Positions 45,404 to 53,083 of a DNA stretch of 64,000 nt are shown in pieces; position 1 is the stretch's first letter, and every line of letters starts with the position of its first letter. The stretch is from Rosenbergiella epipactidis (GTDB lineage: Bacteria > Pseudomonadota > Gammaproteobacteria > Enterobacterales > Enterobacteriaceae): positions 496,001-560,000 of the forward strand of contig NZ_JABBFQ010000001.1 in the NCBI RefSeq assembly GCF_018494055.1. Reading direction: 5' to 3'. A program made the translations under genes and the position numbers. The notes below the pieces were generated by a model that had not been told where the DNA came from, did no database searches, and saw only the letters and a list, made by a program, of their open reading frames with translations.

Positions 45404-47167
45404 ATGTTAAGCAAATACACTCTCTCCGCCCTCGCGTTACTCGTTTTAGCGCCAGCCCCCTTCGTGCAAGCCGCTTCCGCTCCCGCCGTCGAAGCCAAAA
45501 ATGGTATGGTGGTGACCTCGCAAGACTTAGCAACCCAAGTCGGGGTTGATATTCTGAAACAAGGCGGTAACGCCATCGATGCCGCGGTCGCCGTGGGGTA
45601 TGCCCAAGCCGTCGTTAATCCTTGTTGTGGCAATATCGGTGGTGGTGGATTTATGACCATCCATTTGGCAAACGGTAAGGATACCTTTATTAATTTCCGC
45701 GAGATGGCACCAGCCGCCGCCAGCGCGGAAATGTATCAAAATGCCCAGGGTGACTTGATTGCCGGTAGCAGTCTCTATGGCTGGAAAGCCACTGGCGTTC
45801 CCGGTACGGTGATGGGTATGGAAATGGCACGTCGTCAATATGGGAAACTCAGCCGCCAAGCGGTAATGGCCCCCGCGATCAAGCTAGCGAAAGAAGGTTT
45901 TATCCTCACCCGTGCCGATACTGACATTCTCGACACCACGGTGGCGCATTTTAAACAAGACCCGGCGGTGGCGAAAATCTTCCTACGTCCAGACGGTACC
46001 CCGCTACAACCTGGTGATCGTTTACGGCAAACCGACCTCGCGCGTACGCTGTCACGTATCGCGAAAGAGGGTCCAGATGCCTTCTATCATGGTCAATTCC
46101 CTAAAGCCGTTGAACAGGCGTCTAAAGCCGGTAGCGGTATCATTACCGCCCAAGACTTTGCACAGTATCACGCCATCGAACTCGCCCCGCTCACTTGTAC
46201 CTATCGCGGCTATACCTTTGTTTCAGCGCCACCGCCTAGCTCAGGCGGGGTAACACTCTGTGAAACACTGAATATTTTGGAAGGCTACGATCTGAAATCG
46301 ATGGGCTTTAACTCTGCCGCAATGGTGCATACCTTGACGGAGGCACTTCGCTTTAGTTATGCCGATAGGAACACCTACTTAGGGGATCCTGCCTTCGTTC
46401 AAAACCCCGTGGCCAAGTTAATGGATAAGCAATACGCCGCATCGTTGCGTGAAAAAATTCAGAAAGATAAGGCGACACCTTCCACTGAAGTTAAGCCACT
46501 GGTGGCCACCGGTGAAAAGCCGGAAACGACTCACTACTCCATCGTAGACCACTACGGTAATGCCGTATCCACTACCTATACGGTGAACGGACGCTTTGGT
46601 GCCGTGGTGATGGCACCTGGTACAGGGGTATTGATGAATGATGAGATGGACGACTTTACCACCAAAATCGGGGCAAAAAATCTTTATGGCTTAGTCCAGG
46701 GCACTGCAAACAGTATCGCACCGGGTAAACGTCCACTCTCTTCCATGAGCCCTAGTTTGGTCACCAAGGAGGGTAAAATCTTCTTAGTGCTTGGCTCGCC
46801 GGGGGGATCACGCATTATCACTATTACTTTGGAAACCGCACTGAATATCATCGACTTTGGGATGAAACCACAAGAAGCGGTGGACGCGCCTAGGATCCAC
46901 CATCAGTGGTATCCCGATGAGGTCTACTACGAGAAAAATGGTCTCTCGGTCGATACTTTGAATATTCTGAGTAAGATGGGCTATCACACGGTCGAGCAAA
47001 CGCCTTGGGGCGCAGCGGAGCTTATTATGGTCGGGCTTCCGGGTGCAGCGGGCGTAGGCACACCGAGTTCAGGTAACGACAGTGCCGTGTCGGGCAACGT
47101 CAGACCGGGCTTTTTGTATGGGGCGAATGATGTCAGACGCCCAGCAGGATCAGCCCGCGGCTATTAG
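45404..47167 (+). CDS. ggt: Gamma-glutamyltransferase
   Basis: A 587-residue periplasmic N-terminal nucleophile hydrolase. The signal peptide ends near VQA (residue 23). Autoprocessing is expected before Thr375 in PETTHYSIVD, giving large and small subunits; RPLSSMSPS and GSPGGSRIITI form the active-site lining. It cleaves gamma-glutamyl bonds, for example in glutathione. The C-terminus has a Gly/Ser-rich insertion (about 550-575) before LYGANDVRRPAGSARGY. It stands alone. Confidence 0.95.
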   Translation: MLSKYTLSALALLVLAPAPFVQAASAPAVEAKNGMVVTSQDLATQVGVDILKQGGNAIDAAVAVGYAQAVVNPCCGNIGGGGFMTIHLANGKDTFINFREMAPAAASAEMYQNAQGDLIAGSSLYGWKATGVPGTVMGMEMARRQYGKLSRQAVMAPAIKLAKEGFILTRADTDILDTTVAHFKQDPAVAKIFLRPDGTPLQPGDRLRQTDLARTLSRIAKEGPDAFYHGQFPKAVEQASKAGSGIITAQDFAQYHAIELAPLTCTYRGYTFVSAPPPSSGGVTLCETLNILEGYDLKSMGFNSAAMVHTLTEALRFSYADRNTYLGDPAFVQNPVAKLMDKQYAASLREKIQKDKATPSTEVKPLVATGEKPETTHYSIVDHYGNAVSTTYTVNGRFGAVVMAPGTGVLMNDEMDDFTTKIGAKNLYGLVQGTANSIAPGKRPLSSMSPSLVTKEGKIFLVLGSPGGSRIITITLETALNIIDFGMKPQEAVDAPRIHHQWYPDEVYYEKNGLSVDTLNILSKMGYHTVEQTPWGAAELIMVGLPGAAGVGTPSSGNDSAVSGNVRPGFLYGANDVRRPAGSARGY

Positions 47168-47261
47168 GCTTAGTGATAAACCCATTATCTTACCGACGGG
47201 GATTGCCTCTCGTTCAGTCCGTGGGATAATGGGGACTTTACCCACTAGGGAATGATGCATC

Positions 47262-47360
47262 ATGAAATTAGGCTATCTTTTCCCCGTAGCGATTATCGTT
47301 GCGGGGGTTGCGTTACTTATTTGGTTTATAGCCAGTGGCGCTTACTTACCGGGATCGTAA
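47262..47360 (+). CDS. YoaK-like small membrane peptide, 32 residues
   Basis: ATG 47262 to TAA 47360 encodes 32 residues with one hydrophobic helix (FPVAIIVAGVALLIWFIASG) and a short polar C-terminus. It resembles E. coli YoaK, a 32-residue inner-membrane peptide that also begins with Met-basic-x-Gly and has FPV at residues 7-9. No strong RBS is visible (AGGGAATG lies 11-18 bp upstream). Function unknown. Too short for ordinary gene finders. Confidence 0.7.
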   Translation: MKLGYLFPVAIIVAGVALLIWFIASGAYLPGS

Positions 47361-47458
47361 TTTTTTCGCAAACTTTGTGAACTTTATGAAAATGCGCCAG
47401 TCTGAATAGATATAGCACCTCAATGCTGTTACATCCTGAAAACTGCAATAAAATTTTT

Positions 47459-47483
47459 CCCGCCTTTATGGCGGGTTTTTTTT
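47459..47483 (+). terminator. Terminator downstream of the YoaK-like gene
   Basis: CCCGCC (47459-47464) pairs with GGCGGG (47470-47475) around TTTAT, followed by eight T residues. It ends the YoaK-like transcript or a short RNA from the 100 bp before it. Confidence 0.93.
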
Positions 47484-47589
47484 GCCTGTTCTGCCTCACC
47501 GCTATTTGGAACAAGTTATCGCACAAATAATCACAAAGTTAACTAATAGAATATTGATTATCACGTAAGTCGTACTACGCTTAATCACT

Positions 47590-47700
47590 GAAGACATACT
47601 CTTTTCGTCCGGAAAAGAACAGTCATCCCCCGATGACTGTCAGTATGTTCATTCGAAATCCTGTTATGTTCCTACTTCCCGCTTCGTGCGGGTTTTTTTT
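47590..47700 (+). ncRNA. Candidate small RNA with three stems and an intrinsic terminator
   Basis: No ORF is present. An outer stem GACATACT/AGTATGTT encloses two hairpins: CTTTTC/GAAAAG, and the perfect 9-bp ACAGTCATC/GATGACTGT (47610-47618 with 47624... 47632-47640 region). A single-stranded stretch (CATTCGAAATCCTGTTATG) follows, and then a terminator CCCGC/GCGGG (47678-47682 with 47688-47692) with eight T residues. A weak promoter (TTGATT at 47554, TACGCT near 47576) is upstream. The arrangement looks like an independent sRNA; I do not recognise a known family. The 5' end is uncertain by about 10 nt. Confidence 0.5.
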
Positions 47701-47901
47701 ATCTCACATTAACGCACCGATGCTATCCTAAAGTCACTTTAATCTGGTATCACCGCCCCCTCCTAAGCAGAGCAGTCAGCAATATCCATTCAGCCGCTAT
47801 CACAAAAATATCATTTTAGTGTTAACTTTCCATTTAGCTGGCCGACAATACACTATACTTATTCATCTCTGCCCTATAAGGCGGAGATCCCTCCCAATCC
47901 T

Positions 47902-47938
47902 ACTGGTTTAGGTTGCGTGGTAATGGCCCAACCCCGGT
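47902..47938 (+). promoter_or_regulatory. Structured leader before the 59-residue ORF
   Basis: ACTGG (47902-47906) pairs with CCGGT (47934-47938) and, inside, GGTTG (47911-47915) pairs with CAACC (47929-47933). The strong RBS (AAAGGAG) follows directly, so folding could affect translation. It does not match a riboswitch class I can name. Confidence 0.4.
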
Positions 47939-47954
47939 TAAAAGGAGATTGCTG

Positions 47955-48134
47955 ATGACGAAAATAGCGTTCCTTGCCCCTTTTTTTGAGGTGGATATCG
48001 TTGACATTCAAATTGTCGAACTCTACTCCTATCGTCTCTATAACGAGCAGGAAGAAGAGCGTCTTCTAGCCCTCTCTACCCTTATCGTCAATAATGCACT
48101 GATTAAGCTCTATGATCCGCCTCTATCGCCTTGA
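47955..48134 (+). CDS. Small hypothetical protein, 59 residues
   Basis: ATG 47955 is preceded by AAAGGAGATTGCTG, a strong Shine-Dalgarno site, which favours a real gene. The product MTKIAFLAPFFEVDIVDIQI... is acidic, moderately hydrophobic at the start and has no clear membrane helix. The frame is open upstream to 47913, but the RBS fixes the start. I recognise no family. It follows a hairpin in the leader and precedes yfdC by about 180 bp. Confidence 0.5.
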   Translation: MTKIAFLAPFFEVDIVDIQIVELYSYRLYNEQEEERLLALSTLIVNNALIKLYDPPLSP

Positions 48135-48313
48135 CCGGTGAAGTAAAGGGTTATTAGGCTGCGCAATGATCGCTCGCGACATAATCCTTTCTTTCCCCCA
48201 CCACGCTTCGTCGTTCACTGTTAGAAAAGCCCTTCTTTCTCCCCGCCCGGATACTGCAATTTTGTTAAAGAGTGCTAGACTTGAAGTACCACGCTATTTT
48301 CTGAGTAAAGCCG

Positions 48314-49198
48314 ATGAATCAAAACAAAAAAAATGAGACTCACTCTCAAGAGGTCGAGAGTGAAGAGAACAAAAAAGGGGAAGATATCGAAGTGGATGAG
48401 GAGAATCTTCCCTCGCAGGCCATGGCGACCCACGAGCATATCCGTCAAGAGGGTGAAAAAGAGCTAGAACGCGATATCTGGGCGTTATTATGGTCTGCAA
48501 TTGCCGCAGGATTATCGATGAGCGCCTCGCTGATGGCAAAAGGGATCTTTCATGCTGAATTAGGGCATTTTTCCGGCAGCTTGATGATCGAAAGCATCGG
48601 CTATACCTTTGGCTTTATTATCGTCATCATGGCTCACCAACAACTGTTCACCGAAAATACCATCACTCCGGTACTTTCCGTTATGCAGAAGCCCACCGCC
48701 AACAACCTCTATCTGCTCTTAAGGCTGTGGGCTGTGGTGCTATTGGGTAATTTGATTGGGACCGCTATCGCGGCGTGGGCATTTGGCTATATGCCGGTGT
48801 TTGATCCCGCCATTAAACAGGCCTTCCACGATATTGGCATGAAGGTGATGGAGAACACCCCCACACAAATGTTCGCTAAAGCGGTGGTCTCTGGCTGGAT
48901 TGTCGCCACCATGGTATGGATGCTGCCGTCGGCGGGGAATGCCAAAATACTGGTTATTTTGCTAATGACTTGGCTTATTGCGGTCGCCGATACTACACAT
49001 ATCGTGGTCGGCACCATCGAAGTCCTCTACCTTGTGTTTACCGGCGCACTGCCTTGGCAATCCTTCGTTTGGCCGTTCGCTATTCCAACACTATTGGGGA
49101 ATATCTGTGGCGGAACCTTTATCTTCGCGCTTCTCAGCCACGCGCAGATCCGTATGGATATGCAAAAAGACACTTCTGCTTCGGTAGAACATCAGTAG
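48314..49198 (+). CDS. yfdC: YfdC, formate/nitrite transporter family protein
   Basis: A 294-residue inner-membrane protein of the FNT family. A highly charged N-terminal tail (about 1-52, EVESEENKKGEDIEVDEENLPSQAM) is followed by six helices. FGFIIVIMAHQQLFTENT and PTLLGNICGGTFIFALLSHAQ match E. coli YfdC closely. FNT proteins move small monocarboxylates or related anions; the substrate of YfdC is not established. It is the last intact core gene before the accessory island. Confidence 0.93.
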   Translation: MNQNKKNETHSQEVESEENKKGEDIEVDEENLPSQAMATHEHIRQEGEKELERDIWALLWSAIAAGLSMSASLMAKGIFHAELGHFSGSLMIESIGYTFGFIIVIMAHQQLFTENTITPVLSVMQKPTANNLYLLLRLWAVVLLGNLIGTAIAAWAFGYMPVFDPAIKQAFHDIGMKVMENTPTQMFAKAVVSGWIVATMVWMLPSAGNAKILVILLMTWLIAVADTTHIVVGTIEVLYLVFTGALPWQSFVWPFAIPTLLGNICGGTFIFALLSHAQIRMDMQKDTSASVEHQ

Positions 49199-49255
49199 CA
49201 CCCTGCCCCATCAGGCCCTTTACCGGGGCTGATGGGGTCACCTAAGCCTATGAGC

Positions 49256-49486
49256 CTACATCATGCCCAATACGGGATGCGTAATATAAGGCGCTTCTAA
49301 CTGGGCAATCTCCTCCTCTGACAGCGTGATATCCAGAGCTTCTACCGCCTCAATAATATGCTTTTCTGCTGTCGTACCGACTATCGGTGCCGTCACCGCG
49401 GGCTGACTTAACAGCCAAGCGAGGGAAAGCTGCGCCATCGATATGCCACGCTTGGCTGCCATCGCCTCAACATTATTGATAACCTT
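49256..49486 (-). pseudogene. Aldo-keto reductase, C-terminal fragment
   Basis: The minus-strand frame gives VINNVEAMAAKRGISMAQLSLAWLLSQP, then APIVGTTAEKHIIEAVEALDITLSEEEI. This is the C-terminal ~75 residues of an aldo-keto reductase (AKR), including the cofactor-binding helix. The N-terminal three quarters with the catalytic Tyr and Lys are missing. Similarity stops near 49486, where the sequence turns into an unrelated plus-strand fragment. No start codon belongs to it. Confidence 0.85.
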
Positions 49487-49765
49487 CTGGAAACGCCTAA
49501 ATACGAGTACCAACTCTATCTTCGCTATAATCTTGACCCCGCCACCCAATTAGGCTTCGGTGGCGGCTGGATAAAAGGCGCAGGCGATGTCGTCAATCAT
49601 CAGTCGCTAAACGATAAGCTGGATACCCGTTACCTTCGTCTCTCGGCGGCACATTTTTTCACCGCCGCTTTTCAAACAGAGCTCTCCTTGGGCCGTGACC
49701 TTAGCGTCGAACAAGGCTTTAAGCAGGATAGTTTTCTTAGTGTGCGACTGGGCTATTTGTTCTAA
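49487..49765 (+). pseudogene. Outer-membrane beta-barrel protein, C-terminal fragment
   Basis: The plus-strand frame ending at TAA 49763-49765 has alternating aromatic/polar residues (YEYQLYLRYNL, LGFGGGWIKGAG, TRYLRLSAAHFF) and finishes in SVRLGYLF. A C-terminal Phe is the outer-membrane insertion signal. About 90 residues remain with no start. The ending resembles transporters of the Phenol_MetA_deg type, but the fragment is too short to assign. It abuts the AKR fragment, marking a deletion junction. Confidence 0.7.
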
Positions 49766-50035
49766 CGGTCGCGCGCACAATAGCTTTATACGCAACAGCC
49801 ACCTGTACATAGATAACAATGATTTAAACCCTATTCGGCGTATTATGCATGGTGATTCTAGTTAACCTTTAGAGCAACAAGTATTACCACTCAATTAAGT
49901 GATAGTGTCACTAATGGCGCTACTTTTTGGGAAGAGATCGATTTAAGCTAAAAGGGTGAAGCATCGTTGGTAGGTAAAGATAACGCTTGGCGCTAATTCA
50001 GCAAAGCTACCTTAGGTAGCTTTGTCTGTTAGATA

Positions 50036-50941
50036 TTATTGATAAGTGAAATTCATCCCGACAATTGACTGGACCTTCCCTGCGGTCATTTGCCCACTGG
50101 TGGGTTGGTATTGAGCCGTCAAGGTAATATTTGTTCCAGAAGAGGTGACTTTACCGAGTTTGATGGTATCCCCAAACTTAACCGGCGTACCGTCTTTGAG
50201 AATCTGAACCCCTACTCCGCTTGCCGAATCGGTATTTCCTTCGAGCACATTCTTTAAGATTGTCCCAGCGGAGTCGACTGTCGTACCACTGAGGGCATAG
50301 TTAAGATTTTTATCGGTGGCACAGTGAACATTGATAGTAAAAGCTTGCTGACCAGGATAGTTAGGGAGTTGTACGGTCAGGTTTCGGTTATCGACATCAC
50401 AGCCTCCTGTTGGCACCACGACATTATTAGAGGCGTAGATATTCCAAGTGTAATAATAGGAGTCATTACCGACATTGTTGGTTTGGTGGAGCACTAATGA
50501 AGCGATTAAGGTCCCGGAAGTCACCACCACCCCCTCAGCGGTACTGATGGGCGTCAGTAATAGCCGCGCAGGCCAGGCCGTATCTGTTTTGGATCGATAG
50601 AGCATTCTCGACGTTTCACTCGTTGTCGGGAATGAATAGTTTTGGCCATTATAGATTACGGAGCCTTTAAAGTTCTTCAGCACCCCGTTGAAGGAAGAAC
50701 CCGATGCCAGCGTCACGTAGTCAGTAATACTTGCCGGATAGTCGTTATGACAAAAAATACTGTTCGCTAAGTCGACGACTAAGTTGCCGCCTGATTGAAC
50801 CTCAGGAGTCAGGTTAACATAAACGTTAGCGTTGCCCCCGCCAATTGGGATCGTCGCACCGGCAGCCGTTTTGCAGGCGAAAGCCTGTGCACTGGAGTTG
50901 AACAAAAAGAGCAGGCTAAAACACAATAAGATGTTTTTCAT
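50036..50941 (-). CDS. fimH: FimH-like type 1 fimbrial tip adhesin (orphan)
   Basis: A 301-residue protein that aligns with E. coli FimH through its lectin domain without gaps. The signal peptide is residues 1-20, and mature numbering starts FACKTAAG. Mannose-pocket residues Phe1, Asn46, Asp47, Asp54, Gln133, Asn135 and Asp140 are conserved; position 142 is Tyr instead of Phe. Of the tyrosine gate, Tyr48 is kept but position 137 is Val. The pilin domain (from about mature residue 160) ends in SIVGMNFTYQ, the donor-strand-accepting C-terminus. No intact fimbrial subunit, chaperone or usher gene lies nearby, so it depends on another locus or is a remnant that remains intact. Confidence 0.93.
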   Translation of the reverse strand: MKNILLCFSLLFLFNSSAQAFACKTAAGATIPIGGGNANVYVNLTPEVQSGGNLVVDLANSIFCHNDYPASITDYVTLASGSSFNGVLKNFKGSVIYNGQNYSFPTTSETSRMLYRSKTDTAWPARLLLTPISTAEGVVVTSGTLIASLVLHQTNNVGNDSYYYTWNIYASNNVVVPTGGCDVDNRNLTVQLPNYPGQQAFTINVHCATDKNLNYALSGTTVDSAGTILKNVLEGNTDSASGVGVQILKDGTPVKFGDTIKLGKVTSSGTNITLTAQYQPTSGQMTAGKVQSIVGMNFTYQ

Positions 50942-51508
50942 AACTTTAATCAGTAATGAGATTTCTCCTAATATAAGCGTTATTTTTCGCCTACGGTGAA
51001 AAATAAACTAATCATTCTTCATTTATTGATAGTTGATATCGATAATGTAATTGGGTGTTGGCATAGTAGGAGAGGCATCTAAAAAGGTACGGTCTCGTAG
51101 TGGGAAACCTTAGATGAGGCGGATTTACTCTTATCAGAACTACCGGTTAGCTGCACCAATGGTAAATAATTAACAGATTTATTCAGTCGGCTTTCGCAAC
51201 ATGAAAATAAGCCTTCGATAAGCGATCGTAAAAAAGCGTGAATGTTATTTTATGGAATTAACGATATTTCGAACCGTCTAAAGGAAGCTGACTGTGTCAC
51301 CCCATACAAGGAGGACGTTATCTCACTGTTGAGTGCAGACTTTATAGACTAGAAAGACCCATTTCTAAGCTGAGAATAACAAGGCAACATTTAACCTTCC
51401 GCTACCAAAATCCATGCTGGCTAAACGTGCAAGGAAGCGTGATGAAGAGGTAAAGAAATTGGCCGAGGTTACGCGTCAGTCTGAAGGAGTCGTCATATCT
51501 AAACCTAA
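50942..51508. other. Degenerate stretch between fimH and the IS256-type element
   Basis: 567 bp without an intact gene. A minus-strand frame of about 70 codons (51242-51023, with one shift in a T run near 51078) ends in NYIIDINYQ and lies just upstream of fimH. The Tyr-Gln end is like fimbrial subunits, so a fimG-like remnant is possible but unproven. On the plus strand, 51368-51502 is one copy of a duplicated ~135-bp segment (see the repeat entries). Confidence 0.4.
51368..51502 (+). repeat. Copy A of a duplicated phage-like segment
   Basis: This 135-bp stretch is about 85-90% identical to 53495-53628. In the plus frame it reads AENNKATFNLPLPKSMLAKRARKRDEEVKKLAEV and onward without a stop, up to the IS element end. 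It lacks the upstream coding part seen with copy B. Confidence 0.85.
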
Positions 51509-52459
51509 GAGCCTGTCAGTAGCTCTGTGTAACTGCCACCGTGTCAAAGGTGATCGCCCAGGCGGTCACAGAACTTAATAATAAAACGGCTCATCGCCAG
51601 CCGCCAGTTCTGGATCGGCATACTCCATTTTTTCGAAGCATCCTTGAGCGCCGGATAAATTACCTTTCGCAGCGAGGCGTCTGTCGGCAACAGCTTGCGC
51701 TTCTTGATGACCGCACAGATCGCGCTGTTCAGTGACTCGATGGCATTCGTCGTGTAGATGGCCTTGCGGATGTCGGGTGGATAGTTGAAGAACGTATTGA
51801 GATTTTCCCAGTGCGCCCGCCAGCTTTTACTGATCTGCGGGTAGTTATCGTCCCAGATATCTGCAAAGTTATCCAGCGCCATCGGGGCCGCCTCTTCTGT
51901 AGGCGCCTGGTACACCGTTTTTAACCCGCTGGTGACCGCTTTATAGTCTTTCCACGATACGTATTTCAGGCTGTTGCGTACCATATGGATGATGCACAGC
52001 TGGATGTACGTTTGCGGGTATACGCTGTTTATCGCATCAGGAAAGCCTTTCAAACCGTCCACGCAGGCAATCAGGATATCCATCTGCGTGAGACGGGTCT
52101 ATTTTTCTTTATCAGCTGCGGCTCGAAGGTGTTTTCACGGTCACGTGGCGTATTCGGCTCGATTTCTCCGTCGTCGCACAGCAGCGTTTTAAATGAATAG
52201 CCGTTGCGGGTATTCGAGCCTGATTTTGGGGAATTTTTCTCGTACCCAAGGTGGTCAGTCAGTTCTGCATTGAGCGCAGTTTCAACAGTCAGCTTCGTCA
52301 GCATGCGGGAAAACGCATTGAGGTCGGCTTCGTTTTTGAGGCTTTTAGCTAGTTCAGCCGCGAGGGCTTTGAGTTTCTTTTCGTCCATAATTTGCCTGTC
52401 TCCGTTGTTGGAGTGAAGATACCAAAAACAGGCAGGTACACAATTTAAATTACAGGCTC
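51509..52459 (-). mobile_element. IS256-family insertion sequence, internally deleted
   Basis: 951 bp bounded by imperfect inverted repeats: the left end begins GAGCCTGTCAGTAGCT and the right end, read inward, GAGCCTGTAATTTAAA; both continue to TGTGTAMCTGCC. A full IS256-family element is about 1.3 kb. The transposase has lost its middle part. No target duplication is seen (left flank AAACCTAA, right flank GTAGCCGG), so the flanks were rearranged after insertion. Confidence 0.9.
51544..52388 (-). pseudogene. IS256-family transposase with internal deletion and frameshift
   Basis: The N-terminal part (from ATG 52388, MDEKKLKALAAELAKSLKNEADLN to about 52100) and the C-terminal part (from about 52083, LIACVDGLKGFPDAINSVYPQ, to the stop at 51544) are in different frames. 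About 120-130 residues in between are missing, including at least the first catalytic Asp of the DDE triad. YTTNAIESLNSAI and the remaining C-terminal part are typical of the mutator-type family. It cannot make an active transposase. Confidence 0.92.
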
Positions 52460-52470
52460 GTAGCCGGCAC

Positions 52471-52494
52471 AAAAAAGCCACCCGTGGGTGGCTT
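52471..52494 (-). terminator. Terminator of the lysozyme-inhibitor-like gene
   Basis: On the minus strand AAGCCACC (52494-52487) pairs with GGTGGCTT (52482-52475) over a 4-nt loop, running into six T residues. It follows the stop at 52515 by 20 bp. Confidence 0.9.
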
Positions 52495-52514
52495 ATCTGT
52501 AACAAGAGTGATTA

Positions 52515-52856
52515 CTAAGGAGTTAATGAGTCTGCGTCAACTTCTTGACACTCAATCTCATGTCCCATTGGCACATCATCCTTTTCAGTCTGCTCTTTGG
52601 TTAACTTGGTTAATGTGATGTCATCTTTAGCGGACCATAGCTGCCAACCATCGCCAAGATACCTAGCCCCGCTAGCTGAAACTACTGACTTAAGTAGAAA
52701 CAACTCCCCATCATATTGCATCACTGCGTGGTCAGTATCAGGGAAAGATGCTTTCATCTCCTTGCCATTACAGGTGAAGTTAAACGTCTCCGCTGCATGG
52801 GAAGTACAGGTGATTGCCATAGCAAACATCAATAATAGTGACTTGTGGCATTTCAT
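52515..52856 (-). CDS. MliC/PliC-type periplasmic lysozyme inhibitor
   Basis: A 113-residue secreted protein. The signal peptide ends near SHA (residue 21). SASGARY at residues 60-66 is the hallmark of the C-type lysozyme inhibitor family (MliC/PliC), in which this loop plugs the lysozyme active site. Cys29 and a Cys near residue 102 could form the family disulfide. There is no lipobox, so it fits periplasmic PliC rather than membrane-anchored MliC. It has its own terminator and is one of the few intact genes of the island. Confidence 0.82.
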   Translation of the reverse strand: MKCHKSLLLMFAMAITCTSHAAETFNFTCNGKEMKASFPDTDHAVMQYDGELFLLKSVVSASGARYLGDGWQLWSAKDDITLTKLTKEQTEKDDVPMGHEIECQEVDADSLTP

Positions 52857-52956
52857 AATAAACAGTCCTTAGCTTATAAGTAACCAAAGATTAACATAGT
52901 GGCTTTTAACATCAATGTGTATGGCAAGGAGTCAACGTTGTAATCGCGCCCGATAA

Positions 52957-53071
52957 TTATTTCAGCCGCAGCTCTTTCATCGTAAAGTAATCGTCAACCA
53001 CTTGGTCATACTCTTCGCGGGTAAATCCTTTCTGCTCGGGGTATTTATGGTTGAGCATCTGGATTAAGGGG
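52957..53071 (-). pseudogene. Unidentified gene fragment, C-terminal ~37 codons
   Basis: The minus-strand frame ends LNHKYPEQKGFTREEYD, then QVVDDYFTMKELRLK and TAA (52957-52959). It is hydrophilic, codon-like and distinct from noise, but I know no family. Upstream it runs into the ssb fragment on the opposite strand, so the 5' part is probably lost. Confidence 0.35.
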
Positions 53072-53083
53072 GCATGGTTAAGC

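Larger units (their letters stand above)
47361..47954. other. Intergenic region with two terminators, a candidate sRNA and a structured leader
   Basis: 594 bp carry no long ORF but several RNA-like signals listed separately: a terminator at 47459-47483, a candidate sRNA at 47590-47700, and a hairpin at 47902-47938 just before a small ORF. The remainder (47701-47880) shows nothing I can name. Confidence 0.6.

Noticed and set aside
47181-47233. CCCATTATC/GATAATGGG inverted repeat before the YoaK-like gene as an RNA element
   Set aside because: The loop is about 35 nt with no convincing inner structure; kept only as an observation.
49607-49819. 70-codon minus-strand ORF near the beta-barrel fragment
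   Set aside because: It is antisense to a clearly coding outer-membrane fragment, and its product resembles nothing.
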